Shown: positions 1 through 7,833 of the stretch, piece by piece | Layout: every line of letters starts with the position of its first letter | How positions within the stretch are numbered: the stretch's first letter is position 1 | Assembly (NCBI GenBank): GCA_020430865.1 | Contig: JAGQIY010000821.1 | Location: 1-17,902 of the forward strand | Length of the DNA stretch: 17,902 nucleotides | Direction of reading: 5' to 3' | Source of the DNA: Myxococcales bacterium | GTDB taxonomy: Bacteria > Myxococcota > Polyangia > Polyangiales > Polyangiaceae | The notes under the pieces: model-generated | Told to the model about the DNA's origin: nothing | Seen by the model: the letters and a program-made list of their open reading frames with translations, nothing else | Databases searched by the model: none | Program-made: the position numbers and the translations under genes

Positions 1-1
1 C

Positions 2-505
2 GCTGGTTCGAGCAACCCGCGGGGCGGTCGCGGAGGCGCGGCCGGCGCGGGGGCTGCAGGGACGCCCGGCGTCGGTGGCGGGGCGTTCGGTGGCGCTGGG
101 CCCGGTGGTGGGTCCGGGGCCGGCGGCTCGAGCGCCGGCGCAGGCACTTTACCCGGTGGAAATGTAGGTGGCGGCCCGGGCAGCGGAGGTTGGGGGAGCC
201 TACCAGCTCCGCCGGACGCTGGACCCGCAAGCGGCGGGAGCGAAGGAGGCCCTGACGCAGGCGCGGGTGACGCGGCGCTCTCAGGCGGGGCCGCTGGCGC
301 GCCGGATTCGGGCGGTGGGTATCCCGACGCTGGCGTGAGGGTGGTGATACTCGCGCCGCCGCTCGACTGCGGATGTCGCGCGGCCGGCGGCGGCACCAAT
401 CAGTCGGCGGGTTGGTCGCTCTCACTCCTCGGCCTCGCGGGGCTCTTGCGACGGCGCCGCGCGCTGCGGGGAGCCCCCGCAGCCTCACGGCGTGCTGCTG
501 CGTAG
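2..505 (+). CDS. C-terminal part of a Gly-rich surface protein with MYXO-CTERM-like tail (5' truncated)
   Basis: The frame is open from the window edge to a TAG at 503-505, giving 167 residues; the start lies outside. About 120 residues are a low-complexity linker rich in Gly, Ala, Ser and Pro with PDAG-type repeats (for example GGPDAGAGD, GGYPDAG). The last 45 residues form a tripartite tail: LDCGCRAAGGG, a hydrophobic stretch WSLSLLGLAGLL, then RRRR. That architecture (invariant Cys, transmembrane helix, Arg cluster) is the MYXO-CTERM sorting signal, which is known to anchor exported myxobacterial proteins at the cell surface after processing. About 15 residues follow RRRR, a longer tail than usual. 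The function of the missing N-terminal part cannot be told. Because no start codon is present it is easy to miss, but the tail makes the frame secure. Confidence 0.85.
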   Translation, partial: AGSSNPRGGRGGAAGAGAAGTPGVGGGAFGGAGPGGGSGAGGSSAGAGTLPGGNVGGGPGSGGWGSLPAPPDAGPASGGSEGGPDAGAGDAALSGGAAGAPDSGGGYPDAGVRVVILAPPLDCGCRAAGGGTNQSAGWSLSLLGLAGLLRRRRALRGAPAASRRAAA

Positions 506-520
506 GTTCGGCGCGGCTCA

Positions 521-543
521 CCCCCAAACCCGGTTCCAGGGGG
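521..543 (+). terminator. weak possible stem-loop after the MYXO-CTERM gene
   Basis: CCCCC at 521-525 can pair with GGGGG at 539-543, with a small AACC-C-GGTT palindrome (527-535) in the loop. It sits 15 nt after the stop at 505. There is no T-tract, so intrinsic termination is only a possibility. The rest of 506-622 holds no convincing gene or clear promoter. Confidence 0.2.
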
Positions 544-622
544 CGGTGCGTCAGCAGTTACGCGCGGATACATCGCAAATTCTGACCGAAGACCCACGGT
601 TTGTGCGTCGCGTCGTGGCGCG

Positions 623-1369
623 ATGGCGGGTCAGTCGTTCGAACCCCTGATGTCTGGGCCTGCAGGCTTGACTCCAGGGCCGGCTTGGGTGAGCGAAGGG
701 CCCGTGGCTGCGAGCTATTTCGATGTCGATGGCACCTTGGTGAGTACGAACCTGGTGCATCCGACCCTGTTCTACTTGTTGAACCAGGGCACGCCGGTGC
801 AGACGGCGATGCGCGTGGGGCGAACGCTGCTCGGCGCGCCGCGCATGGCCCTGGCCGAGATGGTCGACCGCCGCACCTTCAACGAGCTGTTGTTCAGTTC
901 GTTCCAGGGTATGAGCGAGGATCGCCTGATGATCCTGGCGGACGAGGCGTTCGACACGGTCCTCAAGCGTGCGCTGTACCCGGGCGCCAAGGACCTCGTG
1001 AAGCGCAGCCTGGACGTGGGGCGCGACGTGGTCCTGATCAGTGTGGCGTTGGATTTGCTCCTGGAAAGACTCCGGGATCACCTGGGCGCCACGGACGTGA
1101 TCGCCAACCGTCTGGAGATCAAGGACGGCGTCGCGACCGGGAAGCTGCTCAAGCCCGTTGTGGCCGGCCCCGAGAAGGCGCGCCTGATCCGCGAGCACGC
1201 GCGGGCGAAGGGACATGACCTGGACGAGTGCTACGCCTACAGCGATAGCTACTCCGACGTGCCCATGCTGAGCGTCGTGGGGCATCCCGCGGCGGTCAAC
1301 CCCGACGCGCGTCTGCGCTTGCTTGCCAAAGCCTACAGCTGGCCCAGCTTCGAGCTGGCCCGCTCCTAA
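623..1369 (+). CDS. HAD-superfamily subfamily IB phosphatase (SerB/CicA-like)
   Basis: A soluble 248-residue phosphohydrolase with all four HAD motifs. Motif I is FDVDGTL with nucleophile D34 and D36. Motif II is the Ser of VLISV (S140), motif III is K185 in AGPEKARLI, and motif IV is YSDSYSDVPML with D208 and D212. The helical cap between motifs I and II is typical of subfamily IB. In bacteria these enzymes are often neighbours of, or fused to, PlsC-type acyltransferases, so removal of phosphate from a lyso- or alkyl-glycerophosphate intermediate is a reasonable inference; the substrate is not visible in the sequence. The start is uncertain. ATG 623 lacks a clear ribosome binding site and adds about 25 residues before the usual N-terminus; ATG 650 or GTG 689 are alternatives. 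The next gene begins 14 nt after its stop. It is probably one of the lettered elb genes, but I am not sure which. Confidence 0.85.
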   Translation: MAGQSFEPLMSGPAGLTPGPAWVSEGPVAASYFDVDGTLVSTNLVHPTLFYLLNQGTPVQTAMRVGRTLLGAPRMALAEMVDRRTFNELLFSSFQGMSEDRLMILADEAFDTVLKRALYPGAKDLVKRSLDVGRDVVLISVALDLLLERLRDHLGATDVIANRLEIKDGVATGKLLKPVVAGPEKARLIREHARAKGHDLDECYAYSDSYSDVPMLSVVGHPAAVNPDARLRLLAKAYSWPSFELARS

Positions 1370-1383
1370 CGTCGAGAAGAACT

Positions 1384-2988
1384 ATGAACCATCCCTGTGT
1401 GGTGACCCTGGAGCGCGATAGCGCCCCGCGTGTGTTGTTTGCTGGCGATTCGCTGGTCGAGGTGGACCTGCCCGCGGGGACGCGGGTGATCTACCCGAAG
1501 CCGCCGATGGAGGGGCTGAAGGACGTCGACGCGGCGATCCGTTACGCCATCAACCATCCCGAGAACAGCGAGCCGCTCTACGCGAAGCTGCGCCCTGGCA
1601 TGAAGGTCACGATCGCCATCGATGATATCTCGTTGCCACTGCCGCCCATGCGCCGCCCCGACGTGCGCGAGCGCATCCTGACGGTCGTCCTCGACTTGCT
1701 CGCGGATCACGGCGTGGACGACATCGAGATGATCATCGCGACGGCGGTGCATCGGCGCATGAAGGCTCACGAGATCCGTCACTGCGTCGGCGACAGGATC
1801 TTCGACGCCTACTGGCCAGATCGGCTCTACAATCACGACGCCGAGGACCAGGAGAACATGGTCGAGATCGGCACCACGGAGCTGGGCGAAGTGGTGGAGC
1901 TCAACCGGCGCGCGGTGGAGAGCGATCTCGTCATCTACGTAAACGTGAACTTCGTGCCGATGGACGGCGGTCACAAGTCGGTCGCGGTGGGACTGTGCGG
2001 CTACAAGAGCCTGCGCGCTCACCACAATCCATTTACCATGCGGGATTGTCACTCCTACATGGATCCGGCGACCTCCGCCCTCGCCAGCAGCGTGGAGCGC
2101 ATGGGCCGCATCACGAACCAGCAGCTGAACGTCTTCACCATCGAGACAGCGCTCAACAACCGCATGTTCGACCGGAACCTCGACTTCCTCGCGAAGAACG
2201 AGGACGAGCTGACCGGCAAGGAGCGCATGCTGCAGAAGGGCCTGATCGCGACGCTCAAGCGTCTGCCGCAGCCCGCTCGCCAGGCCATCTTCGACAAGTT
2301 CCCGGCGCCCTATGGAGTGATCAGCGTCGTCGCGGGAGAGACCGAGGCGGTGCACAAGAAGACCCTGGAGAAGAACTTCGCGCAGTACTGCGTGCCCTTT
2401 CAAGGTCAGGTGGACGTGCTGGTGAGCGGCGTGCCCTTCATCAGTCCCTACAACGTGCACGCGTTCCTGAACCCGCTGCTGGTGCAGGTCATGGCTCAGG
2501 GCTACCTCTTCAACCTGTACCGCAATGCGCCGCTCGTGAAGAAGGGCGGAACGCTGATCATCACTCATCCTTGCACCGACAAATTCGACCACGAGCAGCA
2601 CGCGCCGTACATCGACTTCGTCCATCGTTTACTCCCGGAAACGCGAGATGCGGTGGAGCTCCACAAGCGCTACGAACAGAAGTTCGCCCAGGACCCGGCG
2701 TTCATCCAGATGTACCGCACCGGCCACGCCTACCACCCCGTGCACCCGTTCTACATGTGGTACTGGGGCGAAGCGGGACGTCAGCACCTGGGGCGCGTGA
2801 TAGTCGTCGGCGCAGACAACGAGTACATCCCGCAGATCCTCGGCTACGAGACGGCGCCCACGATGGACGAGGCGCTGTATCGGGCTCGCGGGGGGGAGCT
2901 CCGGAGTCTGGACATCGCGTGCCTCCATGTCGCGCCGATGTTGATGGCCGACGTGTCGGTGCCCGGTAGTGGGGCGCGCGGCGGATGA
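1384..2988 (+). CDS. LarA/DUF2088-family protein (nickel-pincer lactate racemase homologue), substrate unknown
   Basis: A 534-residue cytosolic protein, longer than the roughly 425 residues of LarA. Family landmarks are a DxxxPxP segment (DDISLPLP, 80-87), VHRRMKAHE with H123 (matching LarA H108), NHDAEDQENMVEIGTTELGEV (roughly 150-170), GGHKS with K198 (matching the cofactor-bearing K184) and a His pair H213/H214 (matching the Ni ligand H200). By eye, Arg of TRPxP is Leu84 and the second catalytic His (LarA H174) is Met193. The segment that should hold K298 (351-381) has no Lys. It may therefore bind the pincer cofactor but act on something other than lactate, or be non-racemising. A GAGAAGA ribosome site at 1374-1380 supports the start. 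Its stop overlaps the next start (ATGA), so it is translationally coupled to the ether-lipid megaenzyme and probably acts in the same pathway. No larB, larC or larE is in view. Confidence 0.8.
   Translation: MNHPCVVTLERDSAPRVLFAGDSLVEVDLPAGTRVIYPKPPMEGLKDVDAAIRYAINHPENSEPLYAKLRPGMKVTIAIDDISLPLPPMRRPDVRERILTVVLDLLADHGVDDIEMIIATAVHRRMKAHEIRHCVGDRIFDAYWPDRLYNHDAEDQENMVEIGTTELGEVVELNRRAVESDLVIYVNVNFVPMDGGHKSVAVGLCGYKSLRAHHNPFTMRDCHSYMDPATSALASSVERMGRITNQQLNVFTIETALNNRMFDRNLDFLAKNEDELTGKERMLQKGLIATLKRLPQPARQAIFDKFPAPYGVISVVAGETEAVHKKTLEKNFAQYCVPFQGQVDVLVSGVPFISPYNVHAFLNPLLVQVMAQGYLFNLYRNAPLVKKGGTLIITHPCTDKFDHEQHAPYIDFVHRLLPETRDAVELHKRYEQKFAQDPAFIQMYRTGHAYHPVHPFYMWYWGEAGRQHLGRVIVVGADNEYIPQILGYETAPTMDEALYRARGGELRSLDIACLHVAPMLMADVSVPGSGARGG
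2985..2988 (+). other. ATGA stop/start overlap coupling the LarA-like gene to elbD
   Basis: The ATG of the megaenzyme (2985-2987) shares bases with the TGA of the LarA-like gene (2986-2988). No strong Shine-Dalgarno precedes it (only GCGGCGG), as expected for reinitiation. This fixes the start choice and argues for coordinated amounts of the two proteins. Confidence 0.85.
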
Positions 2989-5900
2989 GCGGCAAGAACG
3001 GGGTTCACGGCCCGAACGGCGGGCTGTCCAGGTTGGAGGTGACCGCGAGCACGCAGGTCGCACCCAGCGTCGACGCGTCCGCGGAGCAGCCTTCGCCCAA
3101 GGGGCCGCTCAGCATTCGCGAGCAGCTCCGCGGGCGACGCCTCGTCGTCGTCGGTGGGACGGGCTTCCTGGGCAAGGTGTGGTGGGCGATGATGCTCCAT
3201 CACTTCCCGGAGCTCGAGCGCATCTATCTCGTGGTGCGCGAGCGCAAACACCAGACCGCACAGGAACGCTTCGATGACGAGATCCTCACGTCGGAGGTGA
3301 TGACCCCACTTCGAGAGCGCTACGGCGCTGGCTACGAAGCCTTCATGCGCGACAAGATCGTACCCATCCCCGGGGACGTCGCATATCCGTTCTGTGGCTT
3401 GCCGGCGCCGCTACGCGATGAACTACGCGGTAGCGTGGACGCGGTCGTGAACGCGGCGGGCGTGGTGGACTTCGACCCGCCCTTGGATCAGGCACTGGAC
3501 GTCAACGCGTTCGGGGTTCAGAACCTGATCGCGCTGGTCAAGGATCTCCAGGGCGCCAAGCAGACGAAGCTGATGCACACCTCGACCTGCTTCACCGCTG
3601 GCGATCGCACGGGGTTCATCGAGGAGCTCGATCCGCGCCTGAAGCCATTCCCGAAGGCGGGGCAGCTCGAGGAGGCTCACTGGGATCCCGAGGGCGAGAT
3701 CGCCGAGTGCCTGGACGTGATCGAGCAGGCGCGCCATCGGGCGAATGACAAGTTCCGGCAGAGTCGCTTCCTCGATGAAGCGCGATCGAACCTGGAGAAG
3801 CGCGGCGAGCCAGCTCGCGGGCCAGCCCTGAGCGATGAGATCGAGCGAGTGCGGCGCAAGTTCATCGAGGCGCAGCTCGCCGAGCTGGGCACCGAGCGAG
3901 CCAACTTCTGGGGCTGGTCCAACACGTACACGTACACGAAGAGCATCGGCGAGCAGATCATCTGCAACTCGGGGCTCGAGTTCACCATCGTGCGGCCCGC
4001 GATCATCGAGTCGAGCTGCGAGTTCCCCGTCAAGGGCTGGGCAGAAGGTATCAACACCTCGGCGCCGCTCATCTATTCCCTGCGCGAGGGGCAGACGCAG
4101 ATCCCGGGCTCGGAGAACTATCTCGACTTCATCCCCTGCGACATGGTCGCGGGAGCGATGACGCTCTCCCTCGCGGAACTGCTGGAGGGCACGGCGCCGC
4201 TGGTCTACCAGTACGCCTCCAGCGACACCAACCCCTGCACCATGCGGCGCTTCTTCGAGCTCTCGGGCCTGTACAAGCGCAAGTACTACCAGAAGACGGG
4301 CCGCGGGGGTCCGCTGCTCTCTTACGTCCAGGCGCACTTCGAAGGTGCCTTGCTCACCGAGAAGCAGTTCCACAGCTACGGTCCTCCCGCAGTGAGCAGA
4401 GCGAGCCAGGGGCTCTCTGGCTTGTTGAAGCGCGCGGGCGTCGGCCCCGCGGCGCCGATCCTCAAGCCGCTTGCCAAGGTGGTCGGTTCCTTCGGGAACC
4501 AGCAGGAGAAGGTCGGCAGCGTGCTCGGACAGTTCTTGCCCTTCGTCTGTCGCTACCACTACATCTTCCGCTGCGACAACACGCGCGCGGCGTACGCGCG
4601 CCTGTCCCAGGAAGAGCAGGAGCTGACGTTCTGGGAGCCAGAGAAGATCGACTGGCGGCAGTGGTTCATGGAGGTCCACATGCCGGGCCTCGAGAAGCAC
4701 GTGTTCCCGCTGATCGACGAACGCATCAAGAAGGAGCGTCCGGCGCCGCGCCGCCACGAGACGCTCACCGAGCTGTTGCTCGAGATGGCGCAGCGCCACG
4801 ATCTCGCGGTCGCGCTGCAGCGCACCGAGGAGCACGGCCTCAGTCGACTGAGCTTCCGCGAGTGGCGCGATCGCGCCTTCGCGTGCGCCGCGCGCCTGGA
4901 AGCCCTGGGTATCAAGAAGGGGGATCGGGTGCTGCTCGCCGGTGCGAACCACCCCGCGTGGTCCATCAGCTTCTTCGGCATCTTGTTGGCAGGCGCCACG
5001 GTGGTGCCGCTCGACGCGAACGTCGAGGCGCAGATCGCCGCAAACCTCCAGCGCGCTTCCGGTGCGCGACTGTTCATCGGCGATCTGGAGGTGCGAGAGC
5101 GCTGTGCTTCAGAGCTGGGCGACAGCGTGTCCTGGCTACACTACGTGGACGCCGCTGCCGCGGGTGAACTGCCCGTCTGGGCTCACGCGCTGGAGTCGAG
5201 CATGTCACGCGAGGCCGTGGTCGAGCCGGAGCAACGAGCGGCCGCCGACGCCAGGCGCGTGACTCCCGAGGACGTCGCCTGCTTGATTTACACCAGTGGC
5301 ACGACGGGCTCGCCAAAGGGCGTGATGCTGACGCACAAGAACCTCACCGCGCTGGTGGCGAGCCTCGCCCCTCTATTTCCGCTCGGTAAAAAGGATCGGG
5401 TGCTCAGCGTGCTCCCGCTGCACCACACTTTCGAGCTCACCTGTGGCATGCTGCTACCTCTCAGCCGCGGCTGCCGAATCGTCTACCTCGACGAACTCAA
5501 CGCCGAGCGCCTCGAGGTAGGGCTCAACGAGGGGCGGATCACCGCCATGGTCGGAGTGCCGGCGCTGTGGGAGATGCTCGAGCGCCGCATGCTCTCGAAG
5601 GTGGCCGAGCGCGGCGCGCTCGCCTCACGCGTCTTCGACGTCGCTGTGGAGGTCAACCGCAGTCTGGGTAAGAGCCTCGGCCTCGATACGGGGCGGGTGC
5701 TCTTCGGACCCGTACACGAGGCGCTCGGGGGACATCTGCGCTACCTGGTCAGCGGTGGCGCGGCGCTGCCCGAGAGCACGCACAAGCTGTTCAGTGGCTT
5801 GGGGCTCCACCTCGCCGAGGGCTATGGGCTCACCGAGGCCTCTCCGGTACTCACGGTGGCGCCAGGCGGCCCGAAGACCAAGCCGGGGCACGTCGGAAAG

Positions 5901-7826
5901 CCAATTCCTGGCGTAGAAATCCAGATCCACGAGCCCAACGCCGAGGGCGTGGGGGAAGTGTTCGCCCGTGGCCCCAGCGTGATGCTCGGCTACGCCGACG
6001 ATGACGACGCGACGACCCAGGTCATCGACTCGGATGGTTGGCTGCACACTGGAGACCTGGGCAAGCTGGATCGCCAGGGACGCTTGACCATCGTCGGTCG
6101 CGCCAAGGACACGATCGTCACGTCGAGTGGTGAAAACGTGTACCCCGACGACGTCGAGGCGCGGCTGGGGAAGATCGAACACATCGAGGAGTACGCGATT
6201 CTCGGCGTGGACGATCCGCGCGGAGGCGAGCGGATCGCCTGCGTCGCAGTGCCCGAGGAGGATCCGGAGCATGATCGCGCTGCGCGGCACGCACGTGCAA
6301 GGCAGTCCCTCGAGCGGGCGCTGAATGGCCTGCCCGTGGTGATGCGCCCTCAGGTGACGACCCTCCTAGACGTCGCCCTGCCTCGCACCGCGACGCGCAA
6401 GGTCAAGCGTCGGGAACTGAGGCGGCTCCTCGACCGCGTTGCGCCGCTCTCCGAGCGACCGCCGCGGATGGCCCCTCAAGGCGTCGACGCCTCGGGGCTG
6501 GACGCCGCCTCGCGCATGGTTCGCGTCGCCGTGGCGACCATCACCCGGCGCAAGGAAGGGGAACTCCGCACGGATATGAGCTTGCGGGGGGACCTGGGCT
6601 TTGACTCCCTGATGCTGCTGGAGCTCTTGGTGGCCCTCGAGGGGCAGTCCGGGCGCAGCGTCGACGCCGAGCGCCTCACGAACTGCCACACCATTGGCGA
6701 CGCGGAGGCTCTGATGCGCGAACTGCGCAGCGGCCGCACTACGACCGCGCTGGATACTCGGATCGAGAAGGAAGCCGACGAGCCCCTCGAGATCCCGGAG
6801 CCGCTGCGCAAGGCGGCAATGGACTGGCTCGGGCGCGGCCAGATGGGCTTCTACGACAAGGTGCTCAGCACCAAGGTCGTGGGGCGCGCCTTCCTCCCCC
6901 ACAACCGCAACACCCTGGTCGCGGCAAACCACGCGAGCCACCTCGACATGGGTCTGGTGAAGTTCGCCCTCGGCGGCTACGGCAAGGACATGGTGTCCCT
7001 GGCAGCTCAGGACTACTTCTTCGAAGGCGGCAAGTGGCGCAAGGCCTACTTCGAGAACCTCACGAACCTGGTGCCGATGAGCCGCAGCGGTTCCTTGCGC
7101 CAGAGCTTGCGGCAAGCGGGTGAGCTCCTGGAGCGTGGCAACGTCGTGCTGGTGTTTCCCGAGGGAACTCGCAGCGTGGATGGCGCGATCCACGAGTTCA
7201 AGCCTGCCGTGGGGCACCTGGCCCTGCAGTACGGCACGGACATCCTGCCCGTGTACCTCGGCGGCACCTACGCCGCGCTCCCCAAGGGAGCTCTCGCCCT
7301 GCGGAGCCGCAAGGTGCAGGTGCGCATCGGGCCTCCGCTCGAGGTCGCGGAGCTCAAGCGCCTGACCGAGGGCATGAGCGTGACCGAGGCTTCACGCGCC
7401 GTCGCACGCTTGGCGCAGCGGGCGGTGGAGGAACTCGCGGCTGGGAGGGTGCTCGATCTGAAGCAACTTGCGGTGGAGGACGTCACCGGTTCGAAGAAGA
7501 AGGAGACGCTGGCCGAGGTATTCAAGGACCTGGAGTCCCGCTTCCAGGTAGGGAGCATCGAGGAGGCCGTCAGCTACTACTTCTCCCTGGGAGAGGGTGA
7601 GCGCTGGAGCATGCAGATCTCCCCGCAGACCTGTCGCATCTGGGCGGGCAAGCCCGAGGGCGACGCCGACTGCGTCCTCAAGACTTCGCCCGCCATGTTC
7701 ACGCGCATCGTGCGCGAGGCGTACACTCCGAGCCCGTCGGAGTTCATGGCCGGTACGGTCAAGTCGAACAACATCGGGCTCCTGGTGACCTTCCAGAAGG
7801 CCTTCGGCCTGCAGTCAGAAAGCTGA
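2985..7826 (+). CDS. elbD: ElbD-type multifunctional ether-lipid enzyme: acyl reductase - AMP ligase - ACP - PlsC acyltransferase - SCP2
   Basis: A 1613-residue multidomain enzyme. Residues 50-575 are a fatty acyl-CoA/ACP reductase (NAD-binding GGTGFLG at 57-63, HTSTCF near 198-203, catalytic Y315 and K319 in YTYTK). Residues 590-1150 are an AMP-forming acyl ligase (YTSGTTGSPKG 769-779, GYGLTEAS 946-953, HTGD 1021-1024, A10 lysine probably K1139). Residues 1170-1245 are an acyl carrier with phosphopantetheine Ser1208 in GFDSL. Residues 1290-1450 are a PlsC-type acyltransferase (H1316 and D1321 of HX4D, FPEGTR 1391-1396). Residues 1505-1610 are an SCP2-like lipid-binding domain. All recognisable catalytic residues are intact. 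This order fits ElbD, described in Myxococcus and Stigmatella as the multifunctional enzyme for ether lipids that matter for fruiting-body formation and sporulation. Likely role: activate and tether a fatty acid, reduce it, and acylate a glycerol-type acceptor; the step order is inference. Alternative: a fatty-alcohol or wax-type enzyme. Confidence 0.82.
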   Translation: MSGKNGVHGPNGGLSRLEVTASTQVAPSVDASAEQPSPKGPLSIREQLRGRRLVVVGGTGFLGKVWWAMMLHHFPELERIYLVVRERKHQTAQERFDDEILTSEVMTPLRERYGAGYEAFMRDKIVPIPGDVAYPFCGLPAPLRDELRGSVDAVVNAAGVVDFDPPLDQALDVNAFGVQNLIALVKDLQGAKQTKLMHTSTCFTAGDRTGFIEELDPRLKPFPKAGQLEEAHWDPEGEIAECLDVIEQARHRANDKFRQSRFLDEARSNLEKRGEPARGPALSDEIERVRRKFIEAQLAELGTERANFWGWSNTYTYTKSIGEQIICNSGLEFTIVRPAIIESSCEFPVKGWAEGINTSAPLIYSLREGQTQIPGSENYLDFIPCDMVAGAMTLSLAELLEGTAPLVYQYASSDTNPCTMRRFFELSGLYKRKYYQKTGRGGPLLSYVQAHFEGALLTEKQFHSYGPPAVSRASQGLSGLLKRAGVGPAAPILKPLAKVVGSFGNQQEKVGSVLGQFLPFVCRYHYIFRCDNTRAAYARLSQEEQELTFWEPEKIDWRQWFMEVHMPGLEKHVFPLIDERIKKERPAPRRHETLTELLLEMAQRHDLAVALQRTEEHGLSRLSFREWRDRAFACAARLEALGIKKGDRVLLAGANHPAWSISFFGILLAGATVVPLDANVEAQIAANLQRASGARLFIGDLEVRERCASELGDSVSWLHYVDAAAAGELPVWAHALESSMSREAVVEPEQRAAADARRVTPEDVACLIYTSGTTGSPKGVMLTHKNLTALVASLAPLFPLGKKDRVLSVLPLHHTFELTCGMLLPLSRGCRIVYLDELNAERLEVGLNEGRITAMVGVPALWEMLERRMLSKVAERGALASRVFDVAVEVNRSLGKSLGLDTGRVLFGPVHEALGGHLRYLVSGGAALPESTHKLFSGLGLHLAEGYGLTEASPVLTVAPGGPKTKPGHVGKPIPGVEIQIHEPNAEGVGEVFARGPSVMLGYADDDDATTQVIDSDGWLHTGDLGKLDRQGRLTIVGRAKDTIVTSSGENVYPDDVEARLGKIEHIEEYAILGVDDPRGGERIACVAVPEEDPEHDRAARHARARQSLERALNGLPVVMRPQVTTLLDVALPRTATRKVKRRELRRLLDRVAPLSERPPRMAPQGVDASGLDAASRMVRVAVATITRRKEGELRTDMSLRGDLGFDSLMLLELLVALEGQSGRSVDAERLTNCHTIGDAEALMRELRSGRTTTALDTRIEKEADEPLEIPEPLRKAAMDWLGRGQMGFYDKVLSTKVVGRAFLPHNRNTLVAANHASHLDMGLVKFALGGYGKDMVSLAAQDYFFEGGKWRKAYFENLTNLVPMSRSGSLRQSLRQAGELLERGNVVLVFPEGTRSVDGAIHEFKPAVGHLALQYGTDILPVYLGGTYAALPKGALALRSRKVQVRIGPPLEVAELKRLTEGMSVTEASRAVARLAQRAVEELAAGRVLDLKQLAVEDVTGSKKKETLAEVFKDLESRFQVGSIEEAVSYYFSLGEGERWSMQISPQTCRIWAGKPEGDADCVLKTSPAMFTRIVREAYTPSPSEFMAGTVKSNNIGLLVTFQKAFGLQSES

Positions 7827-7833
7827 GAGAGAT

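Noticed and set aside
1366..2625. Long minus-strand open frame opposite the LarA-like gene
   Set aside because: Composition is His/Val/Arg-heavy with no recognisable motif, and the plus strand encodes a clear family; typical antisense openness of GC-rich DNA.
3423..4952. 509-codon minus-strand open frame opposite elbD
   Set aside because: Arg/Leu/Glu-biased mirror of the reductase/ligase coding frame, no domain visible.
2985..7826. Carboxylic acid reductase or polyketide synthase module
   Set aside because: Domain order is wrong for a carboxylic acid reductase, and no ketosynthase is present; PlsC and SCP2 fit ElbD better.
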